This document shows, piece by piece, positions 24,615 through 32,384 of a stretch of DNA of 44,821 bases. The notes beneath the pieces are model-generated. The model saw only the letters and a program-made list of their open reading frames with translations, had not been told where the DNA came from and did no database searches. How positions within the stretch are numbered: position 1 is the first letter of the stretch; each line of letters opens with the position of its first letter. The DNA is taken from contig JAAZEF010000124.1 of assembly GCA_012512455.1 (NCBI GenBank), positions 1 through 44,821 of the forward strand. The letters run 5' to 3'. Position numbers and translations under genes: made by a program. Origin of the DNA: Erysipelothrix sp. Its GTDB lineage: Bacteria > Bacillota_I > Bacilli_A > Erysipelotrichales > Erysipelotrichaceae.

Positions 24615-25842
24615 TAGACACCTCCATTCTATATTTGTGGGCGATATCAACAAAGATTGACATCACAGAACTTACACCAATTGGTGTTTCTTCAAAATAA
24701 CTTAAAGGAATTTGATGTTCCATTATTAGTCTCACAATATCTCTTAAAACTAATGATTCATGACAATAAATAATGGCACTTTCAATTTCTAGTGTGTTCT
24801 TGTTAATCATAACTTCCAAGCCGCCTTGGGTCTCATGTATCCTTGAGAAATACTTCAATTCATCCGCATTGATTCTTAAAGTCACACGGTCTTCACTCAG
24901 TTCTTTTTGTTGAATATGAACATAGGCCGGAGTTAAATGAATTGTTTGACTTATAAGTTTATCCTCAAACGAAATAAGATCTTCTGTCGAATCATAATCC
25001 TCAAGTTTCTCTAAGCCTAAATCAAAATCATTCGCCACATGCTCATAAGATTTAAGTAAGACCGTAAAAGATTCCTTAATAACTTCTTTCTTAGGTGGAA
25101 ATATTTGGTCATTGATTTTCTCAATTTCCAACATCCCATATGAACTATGTTCCTCTACTTTTAAGATTTGTGCTTTATCAATAAGTTCAAACTTGTCTGT
25201 ATCAAAAGCATCTCTCACACTATCTCTAAACATAAGATGATCAATTTCAGTAAAGACGTTCTTAGTCATTACCCCAATTACCTTAGTAGAGAAATTACTA
25301 AACATCTTCGCTATCTCTAAATCCTTCATGGTTTTAATTTCAATAATCATCTCTTCAGGTAATAATTGAGTTGCTAAGATTTCTTCTAATGTGAATACAA
25401 ATGGATTACGATCATCTTTTTTCTCACTATAGGATGTATTTAAGACTAATCTATCGAATGAAACTTCAGTATCTTCACTTAAATAATTGATATTTAATAA
25501 TTGATTAGACTTAATTTTAATACGACCCTTTAGCACATTAATCTTATTTCGTTCTAACTGTGCACTAATCAATTTCAAATTAGTTTGCTTATTATTGTAG
25601 TTCATCGCAGTAATCATTTGATAGAATTCTTTCATCTGTTCATAATCATCCACTTGATACATAGAAGCTTCCAGTGAACCTTGATAGATGCCAAACAACA
25701 AGTCATCTTCAAAATCTAACACCGCAGAAGTATCACTAAAATTTCTCTCATCAATCACCAAGACTTTTTGGTCTCTAAACAATTCAACTAATTCTAAGGT
25801 TCTATCATTGAGACCTACAATGACCACATCAACTTTATACAT
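24589..25842 (-). CDS. pseudo-enzyme of the FAD/NAD disulfide oxidoreductase fold
   Basis: A 417-residue protein that follows the domain plan of dihydrolipoamide dehydrogenase/mercuric reductase without their motifs. The first strand VDVVIVGLNDRT stands where GxGxxG should be. The redox CxxxxC segment is missing. A TLEEILATQLLPEEMIIEI stretch aligns with the start of the NAD domain but again lacks glycines. Residues about 320-400 resemble the dimerisation domain, with ETPIGVSS in place of the catalytic HPTxSE. I infer a non-catalytic scaffold or ligand sensor. It overlaps the EIIB-like gene by eight bases upstream and the NYN gene by 26 downstream. Distant homology read by eye, so moderate certainty. 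Confidence 0.55.
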   Translation of the reverse strand: MYKVDVVIVGLNDRTLELVELFRDQKVLVIDERNFSDTSAVLDFEDDLLFGIYQGSLEASMYQVDDYEQMKEFYQMITAMNYNNKQTNLKLISAQLERNKINVLKGRIKIKSNQLLNINYLSEDTEVSFDRLVLNTSYSEKKDDRNPFVFTLEEILATQLLPEEMIIEIKTMKDLEIAKMFSNFSTKVIGVMTKNVFTEIDHLMFRDSVRDAFDTDKFELIDKAQILKVEEHSSYGMLEIEKINDQIFPPKKEVIKESFTVLLKSYEHVANDFDLGLEKLEDYDSTEDLISFEDKLISQTIHLTPAYVHIQQKELSEDRVTLRINADELKYFSRIHETQGGLEVMINKNTLEIESAIIYCHESLVLRDIVRLIMEHQIPLSYFEETPIGVSSVMSIFVDIAHKYRMEVSNDNPNNNK

Positions 25843-26263
25843 TAATCAATTTCTCCAATTCTTGCGCAAGACTTTCAGTCATTTCTTTGGTAATTAAATG
25901 AACACTCGTATTACTAGGTTTGATGACACCTAAAATACCCAACTGACGTAATTTCTCATCATCAACTAAACCACTTTGAACAACACTTACTTTAACTCGT
26001 GTCATGCAATGTTCAATCTGAGTGATATTGCCGACATCCCCTAAGGCATCAAGTATATCTTTGCCACGATGTGTCACTTCTTTTATTTCTTTTTTAACTG
26101 GTTTTCTTAAGATTAAATAAAACCCTGTTAAATAAAGTGCAATAAAAACGACACTGCCCATGATTTGAGTGGTGCTATCTAAATCAATAAGCCATAAAAC
26201 TGCTAACAAAACGACTACAACTACACTTAATAATGCGAGTCGTTGTTTCTTTACTTTTAACAT
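25835..26263 (-). CDS. membrane-tethered PTS EIIB-like protein
   Basis: A 142-residue protein with two membrane helices (about 9-26 and 33-52), a charged linker, and a C-terminal domain (about 68-140) like the EIIB domain of glucose-type PTS permeases. DILDALGDVGNITQIEHCMTRVKV aligns with the conserved EIIB block; Cys86 is at the phosphorylation position. The usual EIIC transporter and EIIA are absent, so it cannot be a sugar permease alone. It may sense PTS phosphorylation state at the membrane (inference). The start follows AAAGGAG. It leads an overlapping gene chain into coaD. Confidence 0.7.
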   Translation of the reverse strand: MLKVKKQRLALLSVVVVVLLAVLWLIDLDSTTQIMGSVVFIALYLTGFYLILRKPVKKEIKEVTHRGKDILDALGDVGNITQIEHCMTRVKVSVVQSGLVDDEKLRQLGILGVIKPSNTSVHLITKEMTESLAQELEKLINV

Positions 26264-26298
26264 AAATTCTCCTTTGACACCTTCTATTTTAACGCTTT

Positions 26299-27051
26299 TT
26301 ATCCCTTTAGTCGTATTAATACGATTTCTGGTCGATTATTGATACGCTGTTTGAATGAACTCATTCCAATACCTGCGCTAATGTTCAACCTCATTCTATC
26401 ATGAATTTGCCATAAACCTTTCGTATAACGCGGCAAAATTCCTTGTCCTGGAGCAAATAAACCATGATTTCCTATTCTAATTTGTCCACCATGAGCATGG
26501 CCACTTAACATTATATCAATCCCAAAACCTTCTTGTAATCGATAAACATCTTCTGGATGATGAGCCAACACAACATTAAAATGTTCTTTATTACAATCTA
26601 AAATTTGATAGCGATTCAATTCATCAATACCATAAAAACTTACTTGGCCATATGAATGATGATTGCCATTTAGATTTATAATTCCCAATTCAAACATCTT
26701 CTTTTCAATATTAATAAGCTTATCAATTCTCACTTCATGATTACCGCGTACATACAATACTGGCGCGATATCTTTTAAGTGTGATAAGAAATCATACAAG
26801 CTTTGATCCATCTCTTTCAATGAATCATCCATTAAGTCACCAGTGATACAAATAATAGTTGGATCACATTGTTTTGTCTGAAATAAAATACTCTTCAAAG
26901 AGACTCCTTGTTTGGGATAATGGATATCACTTAAATGAACAATATTCATTGTTTCACTTGCAGGTATCTCATGTTTTCTAATGGTGAGATTAAAGTTTTC
27001 ATGAGCACTTATAATTCCTAGTAGAAATGAAGCGATTGTTGATTTTATCAT
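26299..27051 (-). CDS. membrane-anchored metallophosphoesterase (YkuE-like)
   Basis: A 250-residue calcineurin-like phosphoesterase. Metal-binding motifs in order: SDIHYP (DxH), GDLMDD, RGNHEVR, LAHHPED and SGHAHGGQIRI. The hydrophobic N terminus (about 5-17) may act as an anchor or uncleaved signal. The set resembles YkuE-type enzymes that act on lipid-linked or other phosphodiesters; the substrate is not evident. Its stop is 35 bases before the EIIB-like start, so the two are probably cotranscribed. Confidence 0.88.
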   Translation of the reverse strand: MIKSTIASFLLGIISAHENFNLTIRKHEIPASETMNIVHLSDIHYPKQGVSLKSILFQTKQCDPTIICITGDLMDDSLKEMDQSLYDFLSHLKDIAPVLYVRGNHEVRIDKLINIEKKMFELGIINLNGNHHSYGQVSFYGIDELNRYQILDCNKEHFNVVLAHHPEDVYRLQEGFGIDIMLSGHAHGGQIRIGNHGLFAPGQGILPRYTKGLWQIHDRMRLNISAGIGMSSFKQRINNRPEIVLIRLKG

Positions 27052-27099
27052 GAATTTATTATGACATAGATAGCCTTTTTCAACAAGTTTGAAATCTTA

Positions 27100-27108
27100 T
27101 GTTATAAT
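27100..27108 (+). promoter_or_regulatory. extended -10 promoter of the DUF4236 gene
   Basis: TGTTATAAT (TG-N-TATAAT), 27 bases before the start; TCAACA lies 17 bases upstream as a weak -35. Confidence 0.6.
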
Positions 27109-27135
27109 TATTTTAATCATATAAGGAGTGAAAAA

Positions 27136-28185
27136 ATGGGTATCAATTTTAGAAAACGAATAAAACTCGGTAAGTTTGCGAATCTCAACTTAGGTAAAAC
27201 AGGAGCAGGTGTCTCATTTGGGATACCAGGAGCACGTCTATCTGTGAACTCAAAAGGTAGAACTCAGGCCACATTAGGTATTCCTGGAACTGGTCTATCT
27301 TACACCAAAGTATTAGGTACCAAGAAAACTAAAAAGAAAGTTGCTAAAGCATTGGACAATAGTGAGCAACCTGCACTTGAAAGCTATGAAGAGGCACTTT
27401 ATGCATTAAGTCATATCCATACTGAAGCAGCTGACTTCATTAATTTTAATGGTCCTATCATCCGTTATCAAACACGTGAAGTGGGTCCCTTACAACAACA
27501 GGCACTGGAGAATTTAGAATCATACAAGCCATCTTTCTTTGATAATCTACTTAAAAAAGATAAAACAAATGAATTAAAACAAAAGATTTATGATGCGATT
27601 GAAGAAGACAACAAGAACAGAGAATGGCATACTCTAGACAAATCATTCCAAGAAGCTCTTATGAACAAAGAACCTCAGGCATTCAATCAATTTTTAGAAC
27701 AGAATAATGCCTTTGATGTCTTTGATGATGATTGTGAAAGTTACTCACTAGAGTTTGATATTGAAGAAGATGTTGTTAATGGACTCTTAATTACCATCCA
27801 TACTAACATCCAAGAAGATGTCTTAAATCAAGTGGTCACCCAAAATAGTAATGGTGCCATAAGGACCAAGAAACTAAGTATTGCTGACTTTAATGAAAGA
27901 TCACTAGCTTATATATCTTCATTAGTACTAGGCTTTGTTAAGGAAGCTCTTGCTTTCTTACCATTAGAAGAAATTCATGTGAACGTTAATGATCATAGCT
28001 TAAATGCTAACACTGGTTTAGCGGATCAAAAGAACATTGTCGCTGCTGAATTTACTAGAGAACAATTAGGTAAACTCAATTTTGACGCTATCAATCCGAT
28101 CGAAGTCTTTACACAAGGCGCGATTGATATTGATTTTGACAAAAGAAAAGGATGGGGTCCTGTTGAGCTCATTGAAGTCGACTAA
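27136..28185 (+). CDS. DUF4236 domain protein
   Basis: A 349-residue protein. Residues 1-56 are a clear DUF4236 domain: MGINFRKRIKLG, then LNLGKTGAGVSFGIPGARLS and a Gly-rich TLGIPGTGLSY repeat-like end. This short beta-rich domain is common at the N terminus of bacterial proteins of unknown role. A basic linker (KKTKKKVAKAL) is followed by an acidic globular region (about 75-345) that I do not recognise. There are no signal or membrane segments. The start has AAGGAG. Monocistronic as far as can be seen. Confidence 0.8.
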   Translation: MGINFRKRIKLGKFANLNLGKTGAGVSFGIPGARLSVNSKGRTQATLGIPGTGLSYTKVLGTKKTKKKVAKALDNSEQPALESYEEALYALSHIHTEAADFINFNGPIIRYQTREVGPLQQQALENLESYKPSFFDNLLKKDKTNELKQKIYDAIEEDNKNREWHTLDKSFQEALMNKEPQAFNQFLEQNNAFDVFDDDCESYSLEFDIEEDVVNGLLITIHTNIQEDVLNQVVTQNSNGAIRTKKLSIADFNERSLAYISSLVLGFVKEALAFLPLEEIHVNVNDHSLNANTGLADQKNIVAAEFTREQLGKLNFDAINPIEVFTQGAIDIDFDKRKGWGPVELIEVD

Positions 28186-28194
28186 TCATTGTGA

Positions 28195-28224
28195 TTGATA
28201 TATATTGTATACTAAGATACAATA
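28195..28224 (+). promoter_or_regulatory. HxlR-gene promoter with overlapping operator
   Basis: TTGATA, 17 bases, TACAAT. A perfect 8-bp inverted repeat, TATTGTAT-N6-ATACAATA (28203-28224), covers the spacer and -10. It is 20 bases before the HxlR start codon and is the expected autoregulatory site. Confidence 0.75.
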
Positions 28225-28243
28225 ATACCAAGAGGTGATTTCA

Positions 28244-28552
28244 ATGAGTGTCTGTCCATATGTAGAAACTACATTTCAAATATTAGGTAAAAAATGGTCA
28301 GCAATGATTATTCATTATGTCTACAGTTGCGAGAAACATCAAACTAATTTTACAGATATAAAACACAACATCAGTAATATTACACCTCGTGCTTTGTCAT
28401 TAAGACTTAGCGAGTTGGTTGATTATAAAATACTGTGTCACAGTGAACATAATGGACATCCTACCTACCGCTTAACCAAACAAGGTATCGAATTAGCGAA
28501 AGCATTTGAACCTATTCAACATTGGGGTAGTGAATATTTAAAGGTGAATTGA
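28244..28552 (+). CDS. HxlR family regulator, YodB-like thiol sensor
   Basis: A 102-residue winged helix regulator. The start MSVCPYVETTFQILGKKW closely parallels YodB of Bacillus subtilis, whose N-terminal Cys senses quinones and diamide; here that is Cys4. The recognition region ITPRALSLRLSELVDYKIL and wing NGHPTYRLTK are typical. Two further cysteines (near 31 and 64) are present, but not the C-terminal pair of YodB, so it may act by one-Cys chemistry. ATG at 28244 follows AGGTG by 6 bases. A perfect inverted repeat covers its promoter, indicating autoregulation. Confidence 0.9.
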   Translation: MSVCPYVETTFQILGKKWSAMIIHYVYSCEKHQTNFTDIKHNISNITPRALSLRLSELVDYKILCHSEHNGHPTYRLTKQGIELAKAFEPIQHWGSEYLKVN

Positions 28553-28560
28553 AATACATG

Positions 28561-28598
28561 GGGTAACAAGATATAAAAATATCTGGTTATCCTTTTTT
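28561..28598 (+). terminator. terminator of the HxlR gene
   Basis: A 14-position stem (GGGTAACAAGATAT / ATATCTGGTTATCC, one mismatch and one G-T pair) followed by six T. Confidence 0.85.
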
Positions 28599-28643
28599 AT
28601 TTGACTCTATAATTATCGTATGATAGTACACACCATCATAATT

Positions 28644-28742
28644 ATGTTATTAGGAATATTTAACTCAATCTTCACACCCATCGTTTTGTTTCTGATATCA
28701 AGAGAACTTAAGAAACTAAATGAAAGCAAATCAGATAATTGA
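28644..28742 (+). CDS. candidate short hydrophobic peptide, type I toxin-like
   Basis: A 32-codon ORF encodes a peptide with one membrane span (LGIFNSIFTPIVLFLI) and a charged tail (SRELKKLNESKSDN). The layout (short, one helix with a Pro, charged C terminus) resembles Fst/Ldr-type toxins. It lies between two terminators: the HxlR terminator ends at 28598 and a second perfect terminator overlaps this ORF's stop, so a separate short transcript is expected. A TATAAT lies at 28608-28613. Against it: no ribosome binding site is visible, and short hydrophobic ORFs arise by chance in T-rich DNA. An upstream in-frame ATG at 28620 would add eight residues. Confidence 0.35.
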   Translation: MLLGIFNSIFTPIVLFLISRELKKLNESKSDN

Positions 28743-28753
28743 TTTGCTTTTTT
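28723..28753 (+). terminator. terminator after the short hydrophobic ORF
   Basis: A perfect 11-bp stem AAAGCAAATCA / TGATTTGCTTT with loop GATAAT, then further T (six in a row, 28748-28753). The T-run is on the plus strand, so it ends a plus-strand transcript; the minus-strand barstar gene ends within it. Confidence 0.85.
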
Positions 28754-29036
28754 GTGGACTAATTTTTAATTGTATCTTATCATTCGCCAAAGATGCTTCC
28801 ATCAAGGTGATAATCAATTGCTCTCCATACTCTGGTTGATTAATAATCAAATCATCAGTATAAATTAGAACAATATTTAATTTTGTCGAATCATTATATC
28901 CTGTCAACATATCAAATAAGGCATCTAAATTATGACCATAATAATCTGGAAAATCAAAACGTTCCTTTAAATAGATATGGGTTTGTTTTTTTGATTTCAT
29001 TACTTTACCATTTAAGACATACACAAATTTACTCAT
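28731..29036 (-). CDS. barstar-family ribonuclease inhibitor
   Basis: A 101-residue intracellular inhibitor of the neighbouring barnase. The binding helix FPDYYGHNLDALFDMLTG (29-46) keeps the residues that in barstar contact the barnase active site (Tyr, Asn, the two Asp), with Phe in place of Trp38. The start at 29036 follows GAGGAAA and lies 8 bases inside the barnase gene, so inhibitor synthesis is coupled to nuclease synthesis. Confidence 0.92.
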   Translation of the reverse strand: MSKFVYVLNGKVMKSKKQTHIYLKERFDFPDYYGHNLDALFDMLTGYNDSTKLNIVLIYTDDLIINQPEYGEQLIITLMEASLANDKIQLKISPQKSKSII

Positions 29037-29445
29037 AAATTTCCTCAAAACTTTCATAATGATCATCAGTATAAAATATTAAGCCATCACTAGAGAACAC
29101 CAATCTTTTCGCATTTCGATATCCGCCTTGATAATCTATATCTGCCTCAAAATAAATTCTCCCCTCTTTTTTCGGCAATAGACCCTCAAAGTTACCAAAA
29201 CGATCGCCACCAATACTTTTTTGGTCAGTCACTTCCCAAAGATTACCCTTCGATTCAATCCAACCTAAGTCTCTAGCTTCTTGTTTAGTAATGTAATTAC
29301 TAGGTAATTCCCCATGACTTCTAAGATAAGAAGCCACTTCTTCTTTAGTTGTATAGGTATCGTTGTTTTCATCAATTAGAGTACAACTTGTAAGTAAACT
29401 AATAAACAAAAACACCAATAACCATCGATTTATTCTTTTTAACAT
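29029..29445 (-). CDS. barnase-type ribonuclease with lipoprotein signal
   Basis: A 138-residue guanyl-preferring RNase of the barnase family. The N-terminal signal (KRINRWLLVFLFISLLTSC) ends in a lipobox, LTSC, with Cys21, so the product should be lipid-anchored outside the cell; classic barnase is freely secreted. The mature domain aligns closely with barnase: LPSNYITKQEARDLGW, SIGGDRFGNFEG, and catalytic Glu100, Arg110/Arg114 and His129 (TDDHYESF). The start lacks a good ribosome binding site; a TACAAT -10-like box 6 bases upstream could give a leaderless transcript. Barstar follows with an 8-base overlap. Confidence 0.93.
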   Translation of the reverse strand: MLKRINRWLLVFLFISLLTSCTLIDENNDTYTTKEEVASYLRSHGELPSNYITKQEARDLGWIESKGNLWEVTDQKSIGGDRFGNFEGLLPKKEGRIYFEADIDYQGGYRNAKRLVFSSDGLIFYTDDHYESFEEIYE

Positions 29446-29452
29446 GTCTTCA

Positions 29453-29481
29453 TTGTAACAGAACTTAATCTATAATATAAT
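29453..29481 (+). promoter_or_regulatory. promoter of the PNP-ABC operon
   Basis: TTGTAA, 17 bases, TATAAT, 24 bases before the PNP start codon. Confidence 0.8.
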
Positions 29482-29505
29482 GACTTTAATTGAGGTGGAT
29501 GACAA

Positions 29506-30327
29506 ATGAACACAAATTATTATGATAAAATTTTTGAAACAGTCCATTACATACAATCTAAAATAGACAAAGTTCCCGAAATCGCGATGGTCTTAGGAAG
29601 CGGATTAGGTGAATTAACAGAAAGAGTTAATAATCCGATAGTTATGGATTATAAAGACATTGTTAATTTTCCCCAAAGTACTATTAAGGGTCACAAAGGA
29701 CAACTTGTCATAGGTGAATATTGTGACAAGCAAGTCTTAATGATGAACGGAAGATTCCATTACTACGAAGGTTACTCTATGAAAGACATTGCGTTTCCTA
29801 TTTATGTAATGAAGTTTTTAGGAGTTAAAAAACTTATTATTACAAACTCTTGTGGCGCAATCAACCCAGAGATTCAACCAGGTGATTTAGTCTTAATTGA
29901 TGACTTTATTTCCCTAGTCAGCGATAATCCATTATTTGGAATTAATGATGATCGCTTAGGACCTCGCTTTGTCGATATGACTCAACCATATAGTCAAGAA
30001 ATAAAAGATAAGTTTCATTCTGCCGCAAAATCATTAAATATCAATTTAAGAGAAGGTGTCTATGGTTTTTTCCAAGGTCCCTACTATGAAACACGCGCTG
30101 AAATCAGAGCCTTTGGTCAAATGGGATGTGACTTAATCGGGATGTCAAGTGTCCCCGAGACAATAGCCGCCAACCATTGTGGACTAGAAGTTGCCGCAAT
30201 ATCTTGTGTAACTAACATGGCCACAGGACTTCAAGATAAAAAACACAGTCATGAACATGTTGTTGAAGTTGCCAATCGTGTCTCAAAGACACTCATTTTG
30301 TTGATAGAGAAAATGATATCACTATGA
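29506..30327 (+). CDS. punA: purine nucleoside phosphorylase
   Basis: A 273-residue class I (trimeric type) phosphorylase that splits inosine, guanosine and deoxy forms to base and ribose-1-phosphate. Motifs: VLGSGLGEL (phosphate loop), GHKGQLV, GRFHYYEGY, ITNSCGAINP, and GMSSVPETIAANHCGLEV with the base-site region. The catalytic Asn lies in CVTNMATG. The start follows GAGGTGG. It heads a four-gene overlapping operon with a GNAT-like protein and an ABC exporter. Salvage of guanine fits an organism whose GMP synthesis genes (guaA, guaB) are trimmed. Confidence 0.94.
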   Translation: MNTNYYDKIFETVHYIQSKIDKVPEIAMVLGSGLGELTERVNNPIVMDYKDIVNFPQSTIKGHKGQLVIGEYCDKQVLMMNGRFHYYEGYSMKDIAFPIYVMKFLGVKKLIITNSCGAINPEIQPGDLVLIDDFISLVSDNPLFGINDDRLGPRFVDMTQPYSQEIKDKFHSAAKSLNINLREGVYGFFQGPYYETRAEIRAFGQMGCDLIGMSSVPETIAANHCGLEVAAISCVTNMATGLQDKKHSHEHVVEVANRVSKTLILLIEKMISL

Positions 30328-30701
30328 AAATAATCTATCGCATGAATACACAACTCAATGTATTACAGTTACAAGAATTAGTTCATTCAGTCTATCTAGA
30401 AGATGTTTCCTATAGTGTATTAAAGAACACAATGGATCACTCTCTTTTTACAATCGGTGCCTTCGATGGTTCAACATTAGTAGGCATCATACGTGTTATT
30501 GGTGATGGTCATCATTTCATTTTGATACAAGATTTACTAGTTCACCCTAGTTATCAAACCACTTCTATAAAAGATGATTTAGTAAAACGAGTATTAAATC
30601 GTTATAAAGAAGTAGACCAAATTTATATGTACACTCAAGATGATACTAAGAATAAATTTAAGTCATCTGAAACCAAAGTAATTAAGAGAATTGAACTTTA
30701 A
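30324..30701 (+). CDS. GNAT-like protein with degenerate acetyl-CoA loop
   Basis: A 125-residue protein of GNAT fold. The FDGSTLVGIIRVIGDG strand and LIQDLLVHPSYQ match the family, but the acetyl-CoA loop that should be QGxG reads QTTSIKDDL. Acetyl-CoA binding may be weakened or altered. Its ATG overlaps the PNP stop as ATGA. Acceptor unknown. Confidence 0.75.
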   Translation: MKIIYRMNTQLNVLQLQELVHSVYLEDVSYSVLKNTMDHSLFTIGAFDGSTLVGIIRVIGDGHHFILIQDLLVHPSYQTTSIKDDLVKRVLNRYKEVDQIYMYTQDDTKNKFKSSETKVIKRIEL

Positions 30702-30704
30702 AAA

Positions 30705-32384
30705 ATGAAGAAATTACTAGTTTATTTTCATGGATTTAAAATAATGGCAGTTCTTGCCCCTACATTTAAGTTAATAGAAGCTCTACTTGAACTAACAATT
30801 CCCTTAATCACCGCCTTAATAATTGACCAAGTGATCGGGACCGCAAATCAAGAGCTTCTTTTGTTTTATGTTGCTCTTATGTTAGTAGTTGGAATAATTA
30901 GTTTTGGCTTCTCAATTCTTGGACAATACTTCTCAGCCAAAGCAGCCATTGGATATACTAAAAACTTATCCCAAGATTTATTCGAGAAAACAATCAGCTT
31001 AAACCAAAGTTCCTATGACCAATTCTCTTTAGGTAGTTTAGTCTCCTATATTACAAACGATACTTTTCAAATACAAACAGGCTTAAATATATTCTTTAGA
31101 CTATTTTTAAGATCACCCTTTATCGTCTTTGGCTCACTACTCATGGCATCACAAATAGATAGAAGAGCCACCACATATTTTATCAGTATGATAATCATCT
31201 TATTTGTTATACTCGTCGGTATCATTATCGTAACCACCCCTTATCAACAAAAAATTAGACAACACTTTGACCAACTCGTCACCACCACCCGTGAGACCAT
31301 GCAAGGAATCCGTGTCATACGTGCCTTTCAACAAGAAAAAAGAGAAAAACAAGCTTTTAAAAGCCTCAATAATCAATTAACTAAAACACAACAAATCACT
31401 GGATATATCTCGATTTTGACACATCCCCTCTCCTTTATAACGATAAATATTACCCTTATCTTACTGATTAACCAAGGAGCTGTTTTCATTAACGAAGGCA
31501 CTTTAACACAAGGACAAATCGTCGCATTAGTCAACTATTTATTGGCCATCCTTGTCGAACTCGCAAAATTAGTTATGCAGACGATAAGACTCAATAGAGC
31601 CTGGGTAAGTGCCAAAAGAATTGTAAACGTCCTAAACATTACACAAGAGAATATTTCTATACCTGTATCATCTCAGAGTTATCTCACTTTTAATGATGTA
31701 AGTTTTCGTTATCCAAAGGCCAGTTCTGATGTTTTATTCAATTTAAATTTTGAAATCAAAGAAAATTCATTCTTTGGTATTATAGGCGGCACAGGTTCTG
31801 GTAAAACAACCATCATCAAATTAATCAGTGCTCTATATGAGCCAACAAAAGGTCAAATTGTATACAATACACAACAACTCTTAGATTCAATAAGTGTGGT
31901 ATCAGGCAATGTAGCACTCTTTAAGGGAACAATACGCTCCAACCTATTAGTCGCTAATGAATATGCAAGTGATAGTGACATGTGGCAAGCTTTAGAGGAT
32001 GCTCAAGCAACTGAATTCATAAAAAGTCTTGATGAAGAAGTTAGTGCCTTTGGTAGAAACTTTTCAGGAGGCCAAAGACAACGCTTAACAATAGCTCGAG
32101 CATTATTAAAAGAATCCTCAATTTTAATATTTGATGATGCGACATCGGCACTTGATTTTTTAACAGAAGCCAAATTACTCAATACGATTAAAAACTATCA
32201 CGATAAAACCATTATCATGATATCTCAACGTACTCGCAGTTTAGAACAAGCTGACCATATTTTAGTCATGGAAGGTGGACACCAAGTAGGATTAGGAACT
32301 CACCAACAACTATTACAAAGTAATGAGATATATCAAGAGATTTATCAATCACAACAAATAGCGGAGGGTTTCAATCATGATTAG
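30705..32384 (+). CDS. ABC exporter half with degenerate ATP site
   Basis: A 559-residue fused membrane/ATPase protein. Six helices (about 15-300) precede the nucleotide-binding domain. Walker A GGTGSGKTT (near 360) and signature FSGGQRQRL are intact. Walker B is ILIFDDATSALD, with Asp for the catalytic Glu. The switch His is Gln (ISQR), and the Q-loop is shortened to VVSGN with about ten residues missing before it. These are signs of the non-hydrolysing half of a heterodimer such as LmrC/BmrC. It pairs with the next gene, which overlaps it by eight bases. Start is three bases after the preceding stop and has no good ribosome binding site, so it is coupled. Substrate unknown; multidrug or peptide export is likely. 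Confidence 0.9.
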   Translation: MKKLLVYFHGFKIMAVLAPTFKLIEALLELTIPLITALIIDQVIGTANQELLLFYVALMLVVGIISFGFSILGQYFSAKAAIGYTKNLSQDLFEKTISLNQSSYDQFSLGSLVSYITNDTFQIQTGLNIFFRLFLRSPFIVFGSLLMASQIDRRATTYFISMIIILFVILVGIIIVTTPYQQKIRQHFDQLVTTTRETMQGIRVIRAFQQEKREKQAFKSLNNQLTKTQQITGYISILTHPLSFITINITLILLINQGAVFINEGTLTQGQIVALVNYLLAILVELAKLVMQTIRLNRAWVSAKRIVNVLNITQENISIPVSSQSYLTFNDVSFRYPKASSDVLFNLNFEIKENSFFGIIGGTGSGKTTIIKLISALYEPTKGQIVYNTQQLLDSISVVSGNVALFKGTIRSNLLVANEYASDSDMWQALEDAQATEFIKSLDEEVSAFGRNFSGGQRQRLTIARALLKESSILIFDDATSALDFLTEAKLLNTIKNYHDKTIIMISQRTRSLEQADHILVMEGGHQVGLGTHQQLLQSNEIYQEIYQSQQIAEGFNHD

